64,000 bases of DNA from DASPSM01 sp963800135 (GTDB lineage Bacteria > Planctomycetota > Planctomycetia > Planctomycetales > Planctomycetaceae), in assembly GCA_963800135.1 (NCBI GenBank), contig CAWCZR010000016.1, positions 1-64,000 of the forward strand, in the 5' to 3' direction. Made by a program: the position numbers and the translations under genes. The notes below the pieces were generated by a model, which worked only from the letters and a program-made list of their open reading frames with translations, searched no databases and was not told where the DNA came from. Shown here in pieces: positions 56,450-64,000 of the stretch (its first letter is position 1; each line of letters begins with the position of its first letter).

Positions 56450-56788
56450 GCCGTTACCGACTTTTTGTGCAGCCGTCCGGGTTTTTGTGCAAAGCCCCTC
56501 GCGGGAGAGCGGTCGGGGGTGCCCGGGGCTCCGCGTGAGACCGTCCGGAAATTCCGATGCGATCGAGGAGCCCTCGCTCTCACGCTTCGGGTTGGTAAGT
56601 TGCATCCACTAACCCGAAGCGTACGAAAAGCTCGCCTTTCACGTGAACGCCGGCCACGGCAAGCACTTCCACTTCGAGAGATCCGCGAGCGCTGGCGAAA
56701 CCCTGGTCTACGAGATTTCTCGTGTTGCGGGCGTTCAGGCGATCGACGACCTCTCCGTTAACTGTGGCGAAACGTGTGATTCGATCGT
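56450..56788 (+). repeat. Spacer carrying copy A of a ~90-base palindromic repeat
   Basis: The repeat lies at about 56530-56622. It ends in a hairpin of ACGCTTCGGGTTGGT (56582-56596) and ACTAACCCGAAGCGT (56608-56622). The rest of the spacer shows nothing recognisable. The same unit, inverted, is at 59285-59374. Confidence 0.6.
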
Positions 56789-57178
56789 TTAGTGGGGCTT
56801 GAGCTTTTCAAGTTCCTCTTTGTTGAGCGCGTCCAGCTCGTCCTTCGACGGGACCTTCGCCAGGGCTTCTTTCGCCGCCGCCGCGACATCGGGATCCGGG
56901 TCGTTGGCAAACCGTTCGTAGGCCGCCTTCAGCCCGTAAATGCGTGCCGGGGACTCCTCTTCGGCGCTTTTCCTGATGTATTTGGCCCGTTCAGGCGGAG
57001 TAAGGCCGGCCAGAAAATTCCCGTACGATGTATTCGAGCCCATGCCCATCAGGCTCTGGTAATACTGGCTGTCCTTGAAGGTGTCCGATTCGACATTGGG
57101 GGGAGCAATTCCGGACTTGCCGCACCCGGCGGCAAAGAGCACGCCAAACAAAAGTGCGAGGTAACTGGCATTCCTCAC
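56789..57178 (-). CDS. Small lipoprotein with HEAT-like helices
   Basis: Encodes 129 residues. The leader MRNASYLALLFGVLFAAGCG has a lipobox (FAAGC). The mature part is acidic and helical (AAYERFANDPDPDVAAAAKE and ALAKVPSKDELDALNKEELE), and the NDPDPDVAAAAKEALAK phrase is typical of a HEAT repeat. It lies downstream of the DUF1559 gene on the same strand, echoing the DUF1559-lipoprotein pairing at 21990-23860, although the sequences are unrelated. Confidence 0.7.
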   Translation of the reverse strand: MRNASYLALLFGVLFAAGCGKSGIAPPNVESDTFKDSQYYQSLMGMGSNTSYGNFLAGLTPPERAKYIRKSAEEESPARIYGLKAAYERFANDPDPDVAAAAKEALAKVPSKDELDALNKEELEKLKPH

Positions 57179-57408
57179 GTCAATTGATCCTTCGCTTTAA
57201 TGCCCACGATCGCAAGTGACGCGGCCGGCCGCCACGGTCCAGGCCGAGCGGGAAATCGGACGATCCGATGGGAGCCGCACCCGGACCTGCTGGACCAGGG
57301 GCGACGCGCGTCACCTGCGTGAAGAGAACGCAAGAAAGGGGCAGGCTGCCAACACGATCGTTGGCAGCCCGCCAATCTTACGAGAACTTAAACCGCAAAG
57401 CAGAACGC

Positions 57409-58725
57409 TTACGGTTCGCCGACAGAGCCGGACACCGTTTCGCCACCCTGCATGGTGGAGAGGCCGGTGTAGATCGACATGTCGATGCTGTCATTGATGA
57501 ACTGCACCGAGCCATCGCACAACAGGAAGAGGCCCCCATTCGGATGGTCGCTACGGAAATTCGAGATACTGCCGATCTCGGGATTCGTAGCCGCCAACGG
57601 CGCCGGATTGGGCAGGCCATTGCTGGCATTCCCAACGCCGGTCAGCGACAGACTGATCGGCGGACCGCCGGCTCCCGAAGCCCACGTGCTCGTGCACGTG
57701 TTAAAGGCACTGGTCACAAAGGCTGCACCGGTGCCGCCCGGGGGACCGCCCAAATCGGCAAATGTGTCGGTCACCGGGTTCTTGTTGAGTTGCTCCATCG
57801 TGCAGCCGCCGGTGCCGGCCGTCAGCACAAACTGGGCAGCAACGGAGTTGTTCGTGCTGTTCACGAACTGGTCGTTGACCAGCACTTGGACCCAAACGGG
57901 CTGGGGCGCACCCGCCGCAGACGCTGGCACGCCGAGCGCCAAGATCGCGGCCGGTACCGGGGACGGCCACGTGGGGGCCGTTAAGCAGTAGCGGCCACGA
58001 CAAATCGAGAACTTCGGCGTCAGGATCAAGGGAGACATCGCGGCTTCGCCGATGGCGAACGTGCTGCTCGTGCCGTCCGTGATATCACGGATGCGGGTGT
58101 TCCCGTTGATGTTGAACACGCCGAGTTCCCTGGCCGGAATCTTTGAGGTCGTCCAGCAATATTGGTCGTTAACGCCGTGGCAGAGGGCGTAGTTGATCGG
58201 GACGTCATAAAGTCCTTGCGACGCCACCCCCAGTCCGGGGAACTGATCGGGGAAGGTGTCGGACGGGCAGCGGTACAGACCACTGGCACCGGCCGCTTGC
58301 AGCGCGGTTTGCGTCAGCCCCATCCCGTTCGTGGCAGCCGTGACCGTTTGGCTGTCGACCTGGCGATTCCACTGATACGCGTGGGCAAAGGCGGTCTGCT
58401 CGTCGTACGGCGTCATCAGGACGAAGGCATTGGCCATCGAGTGAGCGTAGACGTTGCCCGGAAGCGGGGCGCCCTGGGATATCCAGGTGTTGCCATACAC
58501 GGACGCGCCCATGGGGAACATGCGGCAGACGTCGTGGTAGTTGTGCATGGCAATGCCGAACTGCTTCAGGTTGTTGCGGCATTGGCTGCGGCGGGCGGCC
58601 TCGCGGGCCGCTTGCACGGCCGGAAGTAGCAGGGCGATGAGTGTCGCAATGATTGCGATCACCACCAACAGCTCGATCAGGGTGAAGCCAGCGCGCCGAG
58701 CACGCTTCGGCACAAGTCGTGACAT
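57409..58725 (-). CDS. DUF1559 protein with type IV pilin-like N-terminus (2)
   Basis: Encodes 438 residues. ATG 58725 is preceded by AAGGAG and followed by the prepilin motif RRAGFTLIELLVVIAIIATL, which settles the start; the same frame is open upstream to 58806. The DUF1559 core reads CRNNLKQFGIAMHNYHDVCR, RIRDITDGTSSTFAIGEAAM and the C-terminal FRSDHPNGGLFLLCDGSVQF. The centre (about residues 240-390) is Gly/Pro/Thr-rich and Cys-bearing, like the variable region of the family. Expected to be processed by a prepilin peptidase. Gene lies in the segment between the two inverted repeats at 56530 and 59374. Confidence 0.88.
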   Translation of the reverse strand: MSRLVPKRARRAGFTLIELLVVIAIIATLIALLLPAVQAAREAARRSQCRNNLKQFGIAMHNYHDVCRMFPMGASVYGNTWISQGAPLPGNVYAHSMANAFVLMTPYDEQTAFAHAYQWNRQVDSQTVTAATNGMGLTQTALQAAGASGLYRCPSDTFPDQFPGLGVASQGLYDVPINYALCHGVNDQYCWTTSKIPARELGVFNINGNTRIRDITDGTSSTFAIGEAAMSPLILTPKFSICRGRYCLTAPTWPSPVPAAILALGVPASAAGAPQPVWVQVLVNDQFVNSTNNSVAAQFVLTAGTGGCTMEQLNKNPVTDTFADLGGPPGGTGAAFVTSAFNTCTSTWASGAGGPPISLSLTGVGNASNGLPNPAPLAATNPEIGSISNFRSDHPNGGLFLLCDGSVQFINDSIDMSIYTGLSTMQGGETVSGSVGEP

Positions 58726-60579
58726 CGTAGGCTCCTTGAAACTGGAACGGCCGGAAAAGCTAGAACACCAAAAAGCAAAAACGCTGAGACAAAAACACCG
58801 AGGCAAAACCTTGAGGCGAAAGCACTTAAGAGACGGCTGAGGAACTACTGAATTTTCTTACACTTGCAGAAAGGATTTACAGTGCATACGCGAACCTAAA
58901 TCTTCAGATTGAACTAAGCAAATAGGGGAAAACCTGAAAAGGGCATCGGGGAATCCCCGATGCCAGTCAGCAAATATGAATAAATGGCGTGAATTTGCTG
59001 AAAATCTGAACGGCCCCTGCCGCGCTCTTGAGCAGCATAACGAAGAATTTAAGGTGGAAAGCTGAAGACCGCTCACTCAACGGGGGCTTTTCGAACGCGC
59101 CGCACGACCCCCACGACCGGCAAAGGACCCCACGCGGAAAAGACGCCTCGCGGGGCTGAGCCCGAGACCCTCAGTTTTGTAGCGGTACGTCCATCGCTAT
59201 CTGGACAGGTATGGGTGCCATGCCCACGGCTCGGCGTGAGACTGTCCGGTTATTCGAAGCGTTTTCCAGCTACGGTCCCGTCTGACGCTTCGGGTTAGTG
59301 CGTGCGATTCACCAACCCGAAGCGTGAGCGAGGGCTCTTCGATCGCCTCGAATTCCCGGACGCTCTCACGGCTCGGCGTGGGCATGTTTTCCGCTGCGAA
59401 TCGCGCACGCCCACCGAAACCGGTGGGCATGGCACCCGACATTTAGCGGTAGACGCACCAGTAGGGCAGGCTGTCCGGCCGTCGGCGCTGGTGGCCCGAG
59501 AGGTGTTGCCTCGGACGGTGCCCTCACTGTGTTCTTTGGTCAGAGCGTTTGCGCGCGTTGAACCGTGACTCGGACGGACGCCAGGAAGCTCGGCTGTTGG
59601 CCGCGAGTTCGTTTGATCGGGCATTGCGGGCGGCAGGCAGAGCCTGCCCAACAAGACTGACTGCGCGAGTCATCGCAGAAGACGCTCTCAAAAAAGTCGC
59701 CGAGTTGTTTCCATGCGCATAGAAACGCGGTCTCCGCGCGCGTGGATTGGGCGCGGTAGGCTGCATGAATCCGTCTCGCACGAGCGGTCGACGTTGCGCG
59801 TGTCGCTCGCGGTCCGCGCTGCGGGGCGGCAAGTCGACGCACCGGAGAACTGGACAGCGAAGGTCAGCGGGACGCAGGTGGTTTCACGGAGGGTTGGGTC
59901 ACAATTTTCTACTCTCTAGGTGACCCGCAAATTGGTGACCCAGTCCTACCGTGGGACGGGACACGAAAGCACGGGACTCGACGGGACGGGACACGCGGAA
60001 AGAAAGTTGCCGGTGGGACAAGTGGTCCCGGCGGGTCCTGTAAAAACTGGTCCCGGCGGGACGGGTCCCTCACATTTAACATAAGGGGGGAATGCGAAAC
60101 TGGACCCACCGCGCTGGCCGGATGGAGGTCGGACGCGGGCGCTTGGTGCAAGGTCCCTGAAAGGCGGGCGCGGTCGGGACTCGAACCTTGGGACGGGATT
60201 GATTCGACGACCCGCATGGAGACGTGAGATTTCACCACGAAGACACAAAGGCACTAAGCAATTCACCGCTGCTGCTTAGGCATTACTTGGTGCCCTTGGT
60301 GTCTTTGTGGTGAAAAAATCCTGTCCGATTATGACGGGACGGGACCGCGCTGTTCGGCGCGGTTATGGGATGGGACACGAACGGTGGCACGGGACTGATT
60401 CAGAGAAAACGGGACGGGACTCGAAAGGGGGACGAGATTGATTCGGCGAAAATGCGCCCTCGCCCGACTCGACTGTCTTCGACCCTGAGGCTCAGACCCG
60501 AAGGGAGCTCGTCGCAGGCCGACCCTCTCCCAGCGGACTGGGCGAGGGCAAAGATTTCGGTCCCGGCGGAGCCCACTCG
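58726..60579. repeat. Long non-coding stretch with several repeat families
   Basis: From 58840 to 59050 the DNA is unusually AT-rich (leader of the minus-strand DUF1559 gene). At 59229-59262 and 59285-59374 lie a partial direct and a full inverted copy of the repeat at 56530. From 59945 to 60450 the text GGGACGGGAC recurs many times with spacers such as TGGTCCCGGCGGG. A long-armed inverted repeat is at 60231-60314. Open frames here are Arg/Pro/Ser shadows, and no gene is called. Confidence 0.55.
60231..60314. repeat. Long-armed inverted repeat, same family as 28456-28550
   Basis: Left arm 60231-60254 has CCACGAAGACACAAAGGCAC; right arm 60290-60314 has GTGCCCTTGGTGTCTTTGTGG. The arms are reverse complements with a few mismatches around a 35-base loop. 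The right arm shares GTGCCCTTGGTGTCTT exactly with the element at 28527-28550. Confidence 0.75.
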
Positions 60580-61245
60580 CTACGCGTTCGGCGCGGGGTC
60601 GGTCGGGTCGGGTTCGGAGGCGGGCAGCGACGAGGGGGGACCGGGGATAGGTTCCCTCCGGGCGGCGCGGCGCAATAACAGGAAGGCGAGGTAGTCGTAC
60701 ACGCCGTGGGCGATCATGGCGGTGACGAGGTTGGGGGGGTGCGTCGCGTCCAGGAGCAGGCCGAAGTAGAGGCCCATCAACCCCGCGAGGATGGCGTAGG
60801 TCGGCGTCAGGAAGTGCAGCAGGCCGAAGATGACGTTGCTGGCGATCAGGCCGGCAATGCGGCCCCAGCCGCCAAAGTTGAGCCAGATCTCGAGCAGCCG
60901 TTGCAAGAGACCGCGAAAGAGCAGCTCTTCGCCGAAGCCGGCGAGCGCGGCGACGAAGATCAGCTCGTACCACCGGCACGTCCGGAGTGCCGGGCCGAGG
61001 ATCTCCAAGACGACCCGCTTGATCCGTTCCAAAGCGGAGAACCGGAAGCGGTCGGTTGCCAGCACAAACAGAAACGGAGGGAGCGCGGCAGCCAGGCCGA
61101 GCGCGACGCCCGTGCCGTCGATGTGGAAGTCGGCGAAGGGGTCGATGCGAAACACGAGCCCCAACCCGAGGGCCACGAAGGCCAGGCCGCCTTCGAAGAT
61201 GGCGGCCAGTCGCAAGAATTGGGATCGATCGGTGGGCTCGGGCAT
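60580..61245 (-). CDS. CPBP-family intramembrane metalloprotease (CAAX-protease-like)
   Basis: Encodes 221 residues from ATG 61245 (MPEPTDRSQFLRLAAIFEGG); an earlier ATG at 61281 adds twelve residues. Five to six membrane helices. The three catalytic motifs are present: GFGEELLFRGLLQRLLEIWL (EExxxR), IFGLLHFLTPTYAILAGLMG (F/HxxxH-like LHF) and MIAHGVYDYLAFLLLRRA (HxxxD/N). These are the Rce1/Abi signature residues. The family cleaves or processes membrane-bound peptides; some members protect against bacteriocins. Here there is no bacteriocin gene nearby. Confidence 0.85.
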   Translation of the reverse strand: MPEPTDRSQFLRLAAIFEGGLAFVALGLGLVFRIDPFADFHIDGTGVALGLAAALPPFLFVLATDRFRFSALERIKRVVLEILGPALRTCRWYELIFVAALAGFGEELLFRGLLQRLLEIWLNFGGWGRIAGLIASNVIFGLLHFLTPTYAILAGLMGLYFGLLLDATHPPNLVTAMIAHGVYDYLAFLLLRRAARREPIPGPPSSLPASEPDPTDPAPNA

Positions 61246-61498
61246 GGCCGATCCTATCGCGACGGCGCGCAGACTGTCCACAAAACTGGCAAAACCGCTG
61301 CCTTGCGAGAGCGGAGGGAAACTCTCGAATTCTGGGAGCGGGGCGTCCGATACAAGACGTGGAAAGTGCGAACGAGCAGAGTCAAGGAATCGCCGTCATC
61401 GTTCTCCCCTCGGAACGGTGACGGCGATTTCGTTTCGGCGAGCACGTTTGGGACCGGGCGCCGCTTTCGGACCGTGGGCGGTTGCCCCTCACCCCCAA

Positions 61499-61523
61499 CC
61501 CCTCTCCCGGAAAGGGAGAGGGG
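61499..61523. terminator. Hairpin downstream of the VWA gene
   Basis: CCCCTCTCCC (61499-61508) pairs with GGGAGAGGGG (61514-61523) around GGAAA. It lies 18 bases beyond the stop of the minus-strand gene at 61542 and belongs to the same hairpin type as 51956-51981. It is GC-rich, and flanked by A's on the plus strand only. Confidence 0.5.
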
Positions 61524-61541
61524 AGAAAAACGCGCGTCGGC

Positions 61542-64000
61542 TCACTGCGAGCGGCGGCGAACGCGCTCCTTCGCCTGCTGGAAGACGTCGATGGCCGGCT
61601 GCGCCGCCTCGGGCACGGGCTCGGCGGGCGTAGGCGCAGCAGAGGTCGGCGGTGGCGTCAAAAGGGTCGCGGCTGGGGCTGACGTCGAACGGGCCGAGCG
61701 GTTTGCGGCCGGGCGTTGTACGGCGCGACGCAGCGGCAGGTCCCACCACTTGCGCGGGACGGCCGGTCGCGCGGGCACGAGTTGCTCGGTCGCGGCCGCG
61801 CGTTCCGGAATCAGTGCCGAAACGCGTTGCCAGAGCGAGAGCCGGCGGCCGGCGATTTCCGTCAGCAACAGGCCGATCGCCAGACCCATCAGCCACGGGA
61901 TCAGCGAGAGCGAGCGGGCGGAGCGCGGCGGATCGGAGAGTACCTCCAGCACGTCGGTGCGGAGCTTGCCGCCGCTGAGCTCGGCCATCCCCTTGAGCGT
62001 TTCGCTGCCGCTGGGCAGGCCGATGCGCGGGACAAATTCGGGAGAATAGGGAAGCGTGACGGCCGGGCCGCGGACGAATTTCCGTTCGCCCGTTTTGACC
62101 AGCGTGCGGTACGTGCCGGTGCGGTCCATGCGGAAGCGGGCTTCCAGCGTGTCGGGGCCGGTCCAGGTGAAGTCGGGCGTGAGCGGTTCCTCCCGCTCGG
62201 CTCCGGGCGGAACGACGATCAGAGTCGGCGGACCTTGTCGCGATTTGTCCGCGCGATCGGGATCGAGCTCGACCGTGGCGACGGCGTCCTCGCCCGCCCG
62301 ATCGATCCGCACGAAGACGTCGTCCGGACTGGGGCTGCCCAACAGCCAGCGGACGTGCGTGATCAGAAAATCGTTGGCCTTATCCCAGCGGCCGAACTGC
62401 CCGGCGTACTTGCCGTCGACCTCCAGCGTGAGCGCGGCCACGCGGCCCAGTCCGCGGTACCAAAATGCCGACCACGGAGCCTGATATTCGTCCTGAGAAA
62501 CGACCGCTGGCGTGGCCTCCGGCTTGAGATAGCAGAGGTTGTAACCGTCGACGTTGGGGAAGGATCCGCTGCCCAGCTCGCCCATCAGGCGGGATTGGCC
62601 AACGAGCTGTCCCGGAATGCCCTGCGGGTGGGCGTCTTCCTTTTTGATGAAGGTGTTGCGGGCGATGTTCATCGTGTCTTGCGTGAACAGCCGCGGCAGC
62701 TCGAGCGGATCGTTGGCGAACATGATTTCCCCACCGCCCCGCTTGGCGATGTCCTTGAGGAGTTCGGAGTCGCTGTCGTGATCGGTGCCCAGGCCAATCA
62801 CGCTGACGGTGATGCCGCCGTCGGCGAGTTTGCGGATCACGGTCTTGTAGTCGTCGGGCTTTTCGCTGTCGTTGGCGTCGGCGAAGAGGATGATGTGCCG
62901 CGTGGAATAATCTTCCGCCTTGGTCAGCTGCTCGCCGGCCGCGACGAGAGCGTCGTAGATGTAGATGCCGCCGCCCGCGCTCTCGATCTTGAGCACCTTC
63001 GAGCAGATGGCCTCGGTGTCTTCGACGGGCCCCATCGGTTGAATGACGTGAGCGACGGTATCGACGGCGAGGACCGACACCATGTCGCCCTCCGACAGCA
63101 GGCGGACGCACTCGGCCGTCCCCAGGTCGGCCAGGTCCATCTTAGTTTTGCCCCCTCCGATGGGCACCGCCATGCTTCCCGAACGATCGAGGGCGATGGT
63201 AATGGCTACGCGATTCTTGCGGTGCTCGTGCCGCAGTTCCATCGAAACGGGCAAGAGCGAGTCGAGCGGGCTCTTGAAGTAACCGCCGACGCCGAAGCTG
63301 CGTTCGCCGCCGGTCAGCAAAAAGCCGCCTCCCAAGTCCTCGACGTACTGGGCCAGGTGCTCCATCCGCACGCGGCCGAGCGCCGACGCGGGCACGTTCT
63401 CGACGACGACGGCCCGATAGCGATCCAGCACGTCGGGCGACAAGGGCGACTTGCCGGCCGCCTGGAAGTCGACCGGAATGTGGGCCGATTGGAGGGCCCG
63501 CCCGAGCGCCCCCTCTTTCCCATCGTTATTGACGACCAGCACCCGCGGACCGGCATCCACGAAGACGACGCCCGCCCCCACGTTGTTTTCCGCGAGCGGA
63601 TCGCCCGGCACCTCGACCTCGACTTTGTAGGGCTGCATACCGCCCTGTTCCAGCAGGTCGCGAAACGTGAGCCGGTTACGACCGGAGACGAAGTCCGCCT
63701 CCCGCCGCGCGATCAACTTCGAGCCGCGGAACACGCGAACCTGCCCGTGGGCCTCGCGATCGGCGTAAATGTCGACCGTGAATTGGAACGGCTCGCGGGG
63801 AGTGACCGAATCGGGAAGCTGGATCGACTCGACCGCCACGTCGCCCAGGCGCGGCCGCTCGAAGGGCCGATAGTCGATCGGCACGCCTTCTTCGCGAGCA
63901 CGCCGGGCCGCGGACAGCGGATCGGCCCCGTTGGCTTCGCCGTCGGAGAGGACCAAAAGGCGGGCCGGGCGATTCTTGTCGACCAGGTTGAGGGACGTCG
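61542..64000 (-). CDS. VWA-domain membrane protein with glutamine-amidotransferase-like region, N-terminus outside the window
   Basis: At least 819 residues are visible. Reading continues past the right edge (LNLVDKNRPARLLVLSDGEA is in frame), so the start is missing. The visible part begins with a VWA-like end (LLVLSDGEANGADPLSAARR), then a beta-sandwich, a GATase1-like section (RVLVVNNDGKEGALGRALQS, LDRYRAVVVENVPASALG), and a full VWA domain with MIDAS motif ITIALDRSGSMAVPIGGGKT and FADANDSE. Near the C-terminus is one membrane helix (LIPWLMGLAIGLLLTEIAGR), then a Pro/Ala tail. These are typical of planctomycete proteins beside BatA-type operons. The partner genes would lie beyond 64000. 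Metal binding at the DxSxS motif is expected. Confidence 0.85.
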   Translation of the reverse strand, partial: TSLNLVDKNRPARLLVLSDGEANGADPLSAARRAREEGVPIDYRPFERPRLGDVAVESIQLPDSVTPREPFQFTVDIYADREAHGQVRVFRGSKLIARREADFVSGRNRLTFRDLLEQGGMQPYKVEVEVPGDPLAENNVGAGVVFVDAGPRVLVVNNDGKEGALGRALQSAHIPVDFQAAGKSPLSPDVLDRYRAVVVENVPASALGRVRMEHLAQYVEDLGGGFLLTGGERSFGVGGYFKSPLDSLLPVSMELRHEHRKNRVAITIALDRSGSMAVPIGGGKTKMDLADLGTAECVRLLSEGDMVSVLAVDTVAHVIQPMGPVEDTEAICSKVLKIESAGGGIYIYDALVAAGEQLTKAEDYSTRHIILFADANDSEKPDDYKTVIRKLADGGITVSVIGLGTDHDSDSELLKDIAKRGGGEIMFANDPLELPRLFTQDTMNIARNTFIKKEDAHPQGIPGQLVGQSRLMGELGSGSFPNVDGYNLCYLKPEATPAVVSQDEYQAPWSAFWYRGLGRVAALTLEVDGKYAGQFGRWDKANDFLITHVRWLLGSPSPDDVFVRIDRAGEDAVATVELDPDRADKSRQGPPTLIVVPPGAEREEPLTPDFTWTGPDTLEARFRMDRTGTYRTLVKTGERKFVRGPAVTLPYSPEFVPRIGLPSGSETLKGMAELSGGKLRTDVLEVLSDPPRSARSLSLIPWLMGLAIGLLLTEIAGRRLSLWQRVSALIPERAAATEQLVPARPAVPRKWWDLPLRRAVQRPAANRSARSTSAPAATLLTPPPTSAAPTPAEPVPEAAQPAIDVFQQAKERVRRRSQ

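Noticed and set aside
59524..59842. Minus-strand frames of about 100 codons near 59.5-59.8 kb
   Set aside because: Arg/Ala/Pro shadows inside a repeat-rich spacer, with no motif or start signal.
60580..61245. Abortive-infection (Abi) defence role for the CPBP protease
   Set aside because: The family name is shared, but no phage, bacteriocin or toxin gene is nearby; a processing protease is the safer call.

Overview
The window looks like a chromosomal segment of a planctomycete (Planctomycetota, probably Pirellulales-like). The evidence is high GC and several families that are expanded in that phylum: two loci pairing a large Planctomycete-cytochrome protein (PSCyt1-DUF1549-DUF1553) with a Tat-exported DUF1501 protein, two DUF1559 proteins with a type IV pilin-like N-terminus, single-haem cytochromes, HEAT/TPR proteins, ECF sigma factors with membrane anti-sigma factors, and an inverse-autotransporter-like beta-helix adhesin. 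No rRNA, tRNA, CRISPR array, transposase or phage gene was recognised, although I could not run a tRNA search.

Layout. 0-5 kb: a MarR-like regulator, then an ECF sigma factor, an anti-sigma/HEAT protein and a secretin-like exported protein, then on the minus strand a CBM9-like protein and an MGMT-like protein without the catalytic Cys. 5-7.2 kb: a small unknown protein, a winged-helix protein and a TPR protein. 7.3-13 kb (minus): a very large beta-barrel/beta-helix surface protein, a monohaem cytochrome and a Tat-exported metallophosphoesterase. 13.1-16.7 kb: a second sigma/anti-sigma pair, endonuclease III (minus), DUF309 and LON-domain proteins. 16.9-23.9 kb: PSCyt/DUF1501 locus 1, a DUF1559 protein and a lipoprotein. 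24.4-29.9 kb: a three-gene ExbD-like/ExbD-like/MotA-TolQ-ExbB locus. 30-31 kb: repeat-rich spacer. 31-34.5 kb (minus): FixL/FixJ-like two-component pair followed by PilZ and a small protein. 34.9-37.4 kb (minus): ilvD (badly frameshifted), GNAT and a monooxygenase-fold protein. 37.6-41.5 kb (minus): a giant FHA/coiled-coil/membrane protein. 41.9-46 kb: PSCyt/DUF1501 locus 2. 46-50 kb (minus): a methyltransferase-like protein, a small membrane protein and a DUF5009 acyltransferase-like pair. 49.6-51.9 kb: a beta-helix plus dihaem cytochrome fusion. 52-55 kb (minus): an MMPL/RND exporter. 55.5-64 kb: a nuclease, small proteins, a DUF1559/lipoprotein cassette between inverted repeats, a CPBP protease and the C-terminal part of a VWA protein running off the right edge.

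A second theme is sequence quality or decay. About twenty genes are interrupted by single-base indels, many in C or G runs, and ilvD alone carries about eight. Since the reading frame is otherwise conserved across each break, consensus errors are the simplest explanation for most of them. Coordinates for such genes give the whole gene, with breaks described. A third theme is non-coding repeats: long-armed inverted repeats, GGGACGGGAC-type arrays and a pair of inverted copies around 56.5-59.4 kb.
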